A DNA stretch of 64,000 bases from positions 7,627,501-7,691,500 of the forward strand of contig NZ_CP029078.1 of assembly GCF_005222485.1 (NCBI RefSeq), read 5' to 3'. The stretch comes from Streptomyces griseoviridis (GTDB lineage: Bacteria; Actinomycetota; Actinomycetes; Streptomycetales; Streptomycetaceae). The notes beneath the pieces are model-generated. The model was not told where the DNA came from and made no database searches. It was given only the letters and a program-made list of their open reading frames with translations. This document shows, in pieces, positions 62,701 to 64,000 of this stretch (its first letter is position 1; every line of letters starts with the position of its first letter). The position numbers and the translations under genes are program-made.

Positions 62701-63570
62701 TCACCGTTTGCCGAGCAGGTCGCCGGGGAACGCGCCGGCCGCGGCCGCGGCCCGCGCGAACACCGTGCCCAGTTCGGTCAGCCGGGCCACCCCGTCGGCG
62801 CCGAGGTGTTCGTAGGGCGCCCGGTCCAGCCGGTCCGTCTCCGCCTCGACGCCGGCCCGCAGCGCGGCGCCCGCCTCGGTCAGTTCGCCTTCGCCGTCCA
62901 GCAGTCCGCGCCCGCGCAGCCGTCCGCTCGCCGCGTCCCAGTCGTCCTGGCGCCAACCGCGCGTGTTCAGGACCCACTTGGGGGTCATGCCGCGGCCGGT
63001 CGCGGTGTGCGTCACCACCGCCTCCAGGCCGTCGAGCCCGGCGGCGGTCAGCGCCGCGAGGTGTCCGTCGCCGCGGTGCTCGCGCAGCAGCGTCGCGGCG
63101 TGGAAGAGGGCGAGGTGCGCCTCCTCGGGGACCGGCAGGTCGGCGTGGGCGGCGTACAGCGGCCGTCCGGGGCGCCCGCACGCCTCGGTGGCGCGCAGCG
63201 CGAGGGCGGCGGCCTCCGCCAGCTCGGGCGAGGCGAGGGCGTCCACGCCGAGCAGCCGTCGCAGGGTCGCGTCGACGGCACGCGCGCGTGCGGCGAGGAC
63301 CGCGTCGGGCCCCGCGATGTCCCAGACGGCGGGCACGTGCCGGGCGACCAGCTCGTACCGGTAGTTGTAGAAGGCCGCGGTGACGGTCCCGGCGCCGACC
63401 CGCCCCATCGCCGCGGCCCGGGTGGCGAAGTTGACCGCCCGGGGGTCGGTGATGCCGAGCGCCCCCATCTCCGTGGCCAGGTCGGGGGAGAAGAACAGGG
63501 TGGAGTGCAGGGTGTTCAGCGGGTTGTGACAGCGGCGGCCGGCGCGCGGCTCCAGAGCGGCGGTAGTCAT
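62701..63570 (-). CDS. SCO6745-family protein (MarR-like fold, function unknown)
   Basis: The 289-residue protein starts MTTAALEPRAGRRCHNPLNTLHSTLFFSPDLATEMGALGITD. It consists of two similar halves of helices with a winged-helix flavour (WRQDDWDAASGRLRGRGLLDGEGELTEAGAALR). The streptomycete family is named after SCO6745, whose role is not known. The ATG at 63570 is used. A 16-bp imperfect palindrome lies 12 bases upstream, suggesting regulation by a TetR- or MarR-type protein, possibly autoregulation. Confidence 0.85.
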   Translation of the reverse strand: MTTAALEPRAGRRCHNPLNTLHSTLFFSPDLATEMGALGITDPRAVNFATRAAAMGRVGAGTVTAAFYNYRYELVARHVPAVWDIAGPDAVLAARARAVDATLRRLLGVDALASPELAEAAALALRATEACGRPGRPLYAAHADLPVPEEAHLALFHAATLLREHRGDGHLAALTAAGLDGLEAVVTHTATGRGMTPKWVLNTRGWRQDDWDAASGRLRGRGLLDGEGELTEAGAALRAGVEAETDRLDRAPYEHLGADGVARLTELGTVFARAAAAAGAFPGDLLGKR

Positions 63571-63581
63571 GCCCCGCACGT

Positions 63582-63597
63582 TACCGACTGGTTGGTA
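63582..63597. promoter_or_regulatory. Imperfect 16-bp palindrome upstream of the SCO6745-family gene
   Basis: TACCGACTGGTTGGTA has 6 of 8 complementary arm positions. It lies between the divergent SCO6745-family and DJ-1/PfpI genes, just before the former's start; the form resembles TetR-family operators. Confidence 0.5.
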
Positions 63598-63704
63598 CGT
63601 CCAGAAGGGCCGGGTGCGAGAAGGGCGGAAGCCGGGCGGGCGATGGCAGAAAAGGTGGGGAACACGTCGTTGCGGACCTCCCGGGGCCCGCCGAGAATCG
63701 GGGC

Positions 63705-64000
63705 ATGAGGCAGCGCACGGTTCTCGTCCTTCTCTTCGACGGCGTCCAGAGCCTGGACGTCACCGGTCCCGTGGAGGTCTTCGCCGGCGCCGAGACGGCC
63801 GTGCCGGGCAGCTACCGCATCCGCACCGCGTCCCTCGACGGCGCCCCCGTCCGCGCGTCGAGCGGCCTGACCCTGGTACCTGACGGCACCCTGGCAGCCC
63901 TCGGCGGTCCCGGCCGTCCCGACCCCGACGGCCGCCTCGGCCTCGGCGAGGAGGCCGCCCCGCACACCCTGCTGGTGCCGGGCGGCGTGGGCACCCGCGA
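63705..64000 (+). CDS. DJ-1/PfpI-domain protein, possibly a GlxA-type AraC regulator (cut by window edge)
   Basis: About 98 codons are visible. The protein begins MRQRTVLVLLFDGVQSLDVTGPVEVFAGAET, the standard start of the class-I glutamine-amidotransferase-like domain in GlxA-type transcription activators and isonitrile hydratases. It continues YRIRTASLDGAPVRASSGLTLVPDG to HTLLVPGGVG, the nucleophile-elbow region approach. Whether an AraC helix-turn-helix follows is beyond the window. The ATG at 63705 is preceded by a GGGG-rich stretch. Confidence 0.85.
   Translation, partial: MRQRTVLVLLFDGVQSLDVTGPVEVFAGAETAVPGSYRIRTASLDGAPVRASSGLTLVPDGTLAALGGPGRPDPDGRLGLGEEAAPHTLLVPGGVGTR

Overview
The window is chromosomal DNA from a Streptomyces-type actinobacterium. 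The G+C content is very high by eye, with G or C at almost every third codon position. GTG and TTG starts are frequent, and twin-arginine and long secretory signals are common. It carries a WhiB-family protein, an SsgA-like sporulation protein, DUF2510 proteins, a GPP34 protein and a two-domain small laccase. From memory (inference, not computed), the order pcaV–pcaIJ..HGB-DC, small laccase, LacI, WhiB, DesA, DDAH, ssgD, fadAB, tex, SCO6745-family gene matches the S. coelicolor SCO6697–SCO6746 neighbourhood. I see no tRNA, rRNA, insertion sequence, prophage or CRISPR array.

Layout. 1–4.5 kb (minus strand): a translationally coupled conflict-type operon encoding a trypsin-like effector, a VMAP scaffold, a MoxR-type AAA+ ATPase and a SAV_2336/vWA-like protein cut by the left edge. 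4.9–7.9 kb: Tat-exported phospholipase C and a DUF2510–scramblase protein. 7.9–10.7 kb: an EamA/PAP2 pair divergent from a TetR regulator across an elaborate operator. 10.8–15 kb: a DUF2510 membrane protein, AnmK and an MHS-type transporter. 15–17.8 kb: a large AAA ATPase/TPR regulator split by a one-base frameshift. 17.9–24 kb: the protocatechuate operon pcaIJHGB-DC with its MarR regulator; pcaF is missing. 24–27.6 kb: a DUF3048 lipoprotein and a divergent NHEJ-type ligase/LigD-polymerase pair without Ku. 27.6–35 kb: a secreted copper/sugar-oxidation group (ThuA–PQQ dehydrogenase, cupredoxin–DUF1080, small laccase, LacI). 35–44.8 kb: VOC protein, WhiB, acyl-ACP desaturase with a 35-bp palindromic operator, DDAH, ABC-F, GPP34, SsgD-like protein, a small basic protein, endonuclease V, two tiny proteins and a saccharopine-dehydrogenase-like reductase. 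45–53.4 kb: a four-gene fatty-acid β-oxidation operon (CaiB/AMACR, acyl-CoA dehydrogenase, FadA, FadB), a MerR regulator and an amino-acid permease. 53.5–64 kb: secreted M1 peptidase, secreted X-Pro dipeptidyl peptidase, D-amino-acid-oxidase-like protein, a second ABC-F, Tex, an SCO6745-family protein and the start of a DJ-1/PfpI-domain protein.

How the genes work together. Three catabolic or lipid blocks are clear. The pca operon converts protocatechuate to 3-oxoadipyl-CoA but must borrow its final thiolase from elsewhere. The fad operon degrades (branched) acyl-CoAs. The secreted copper/PQQ group is probably controlled by the adjacent LacI repressor. The most system-like element is the vWA/SAV_2336–MoxR–VMAP–trypsin operon, in which the effector and the scaffold appear to share a homotypic EAD2-like adaptor domain.
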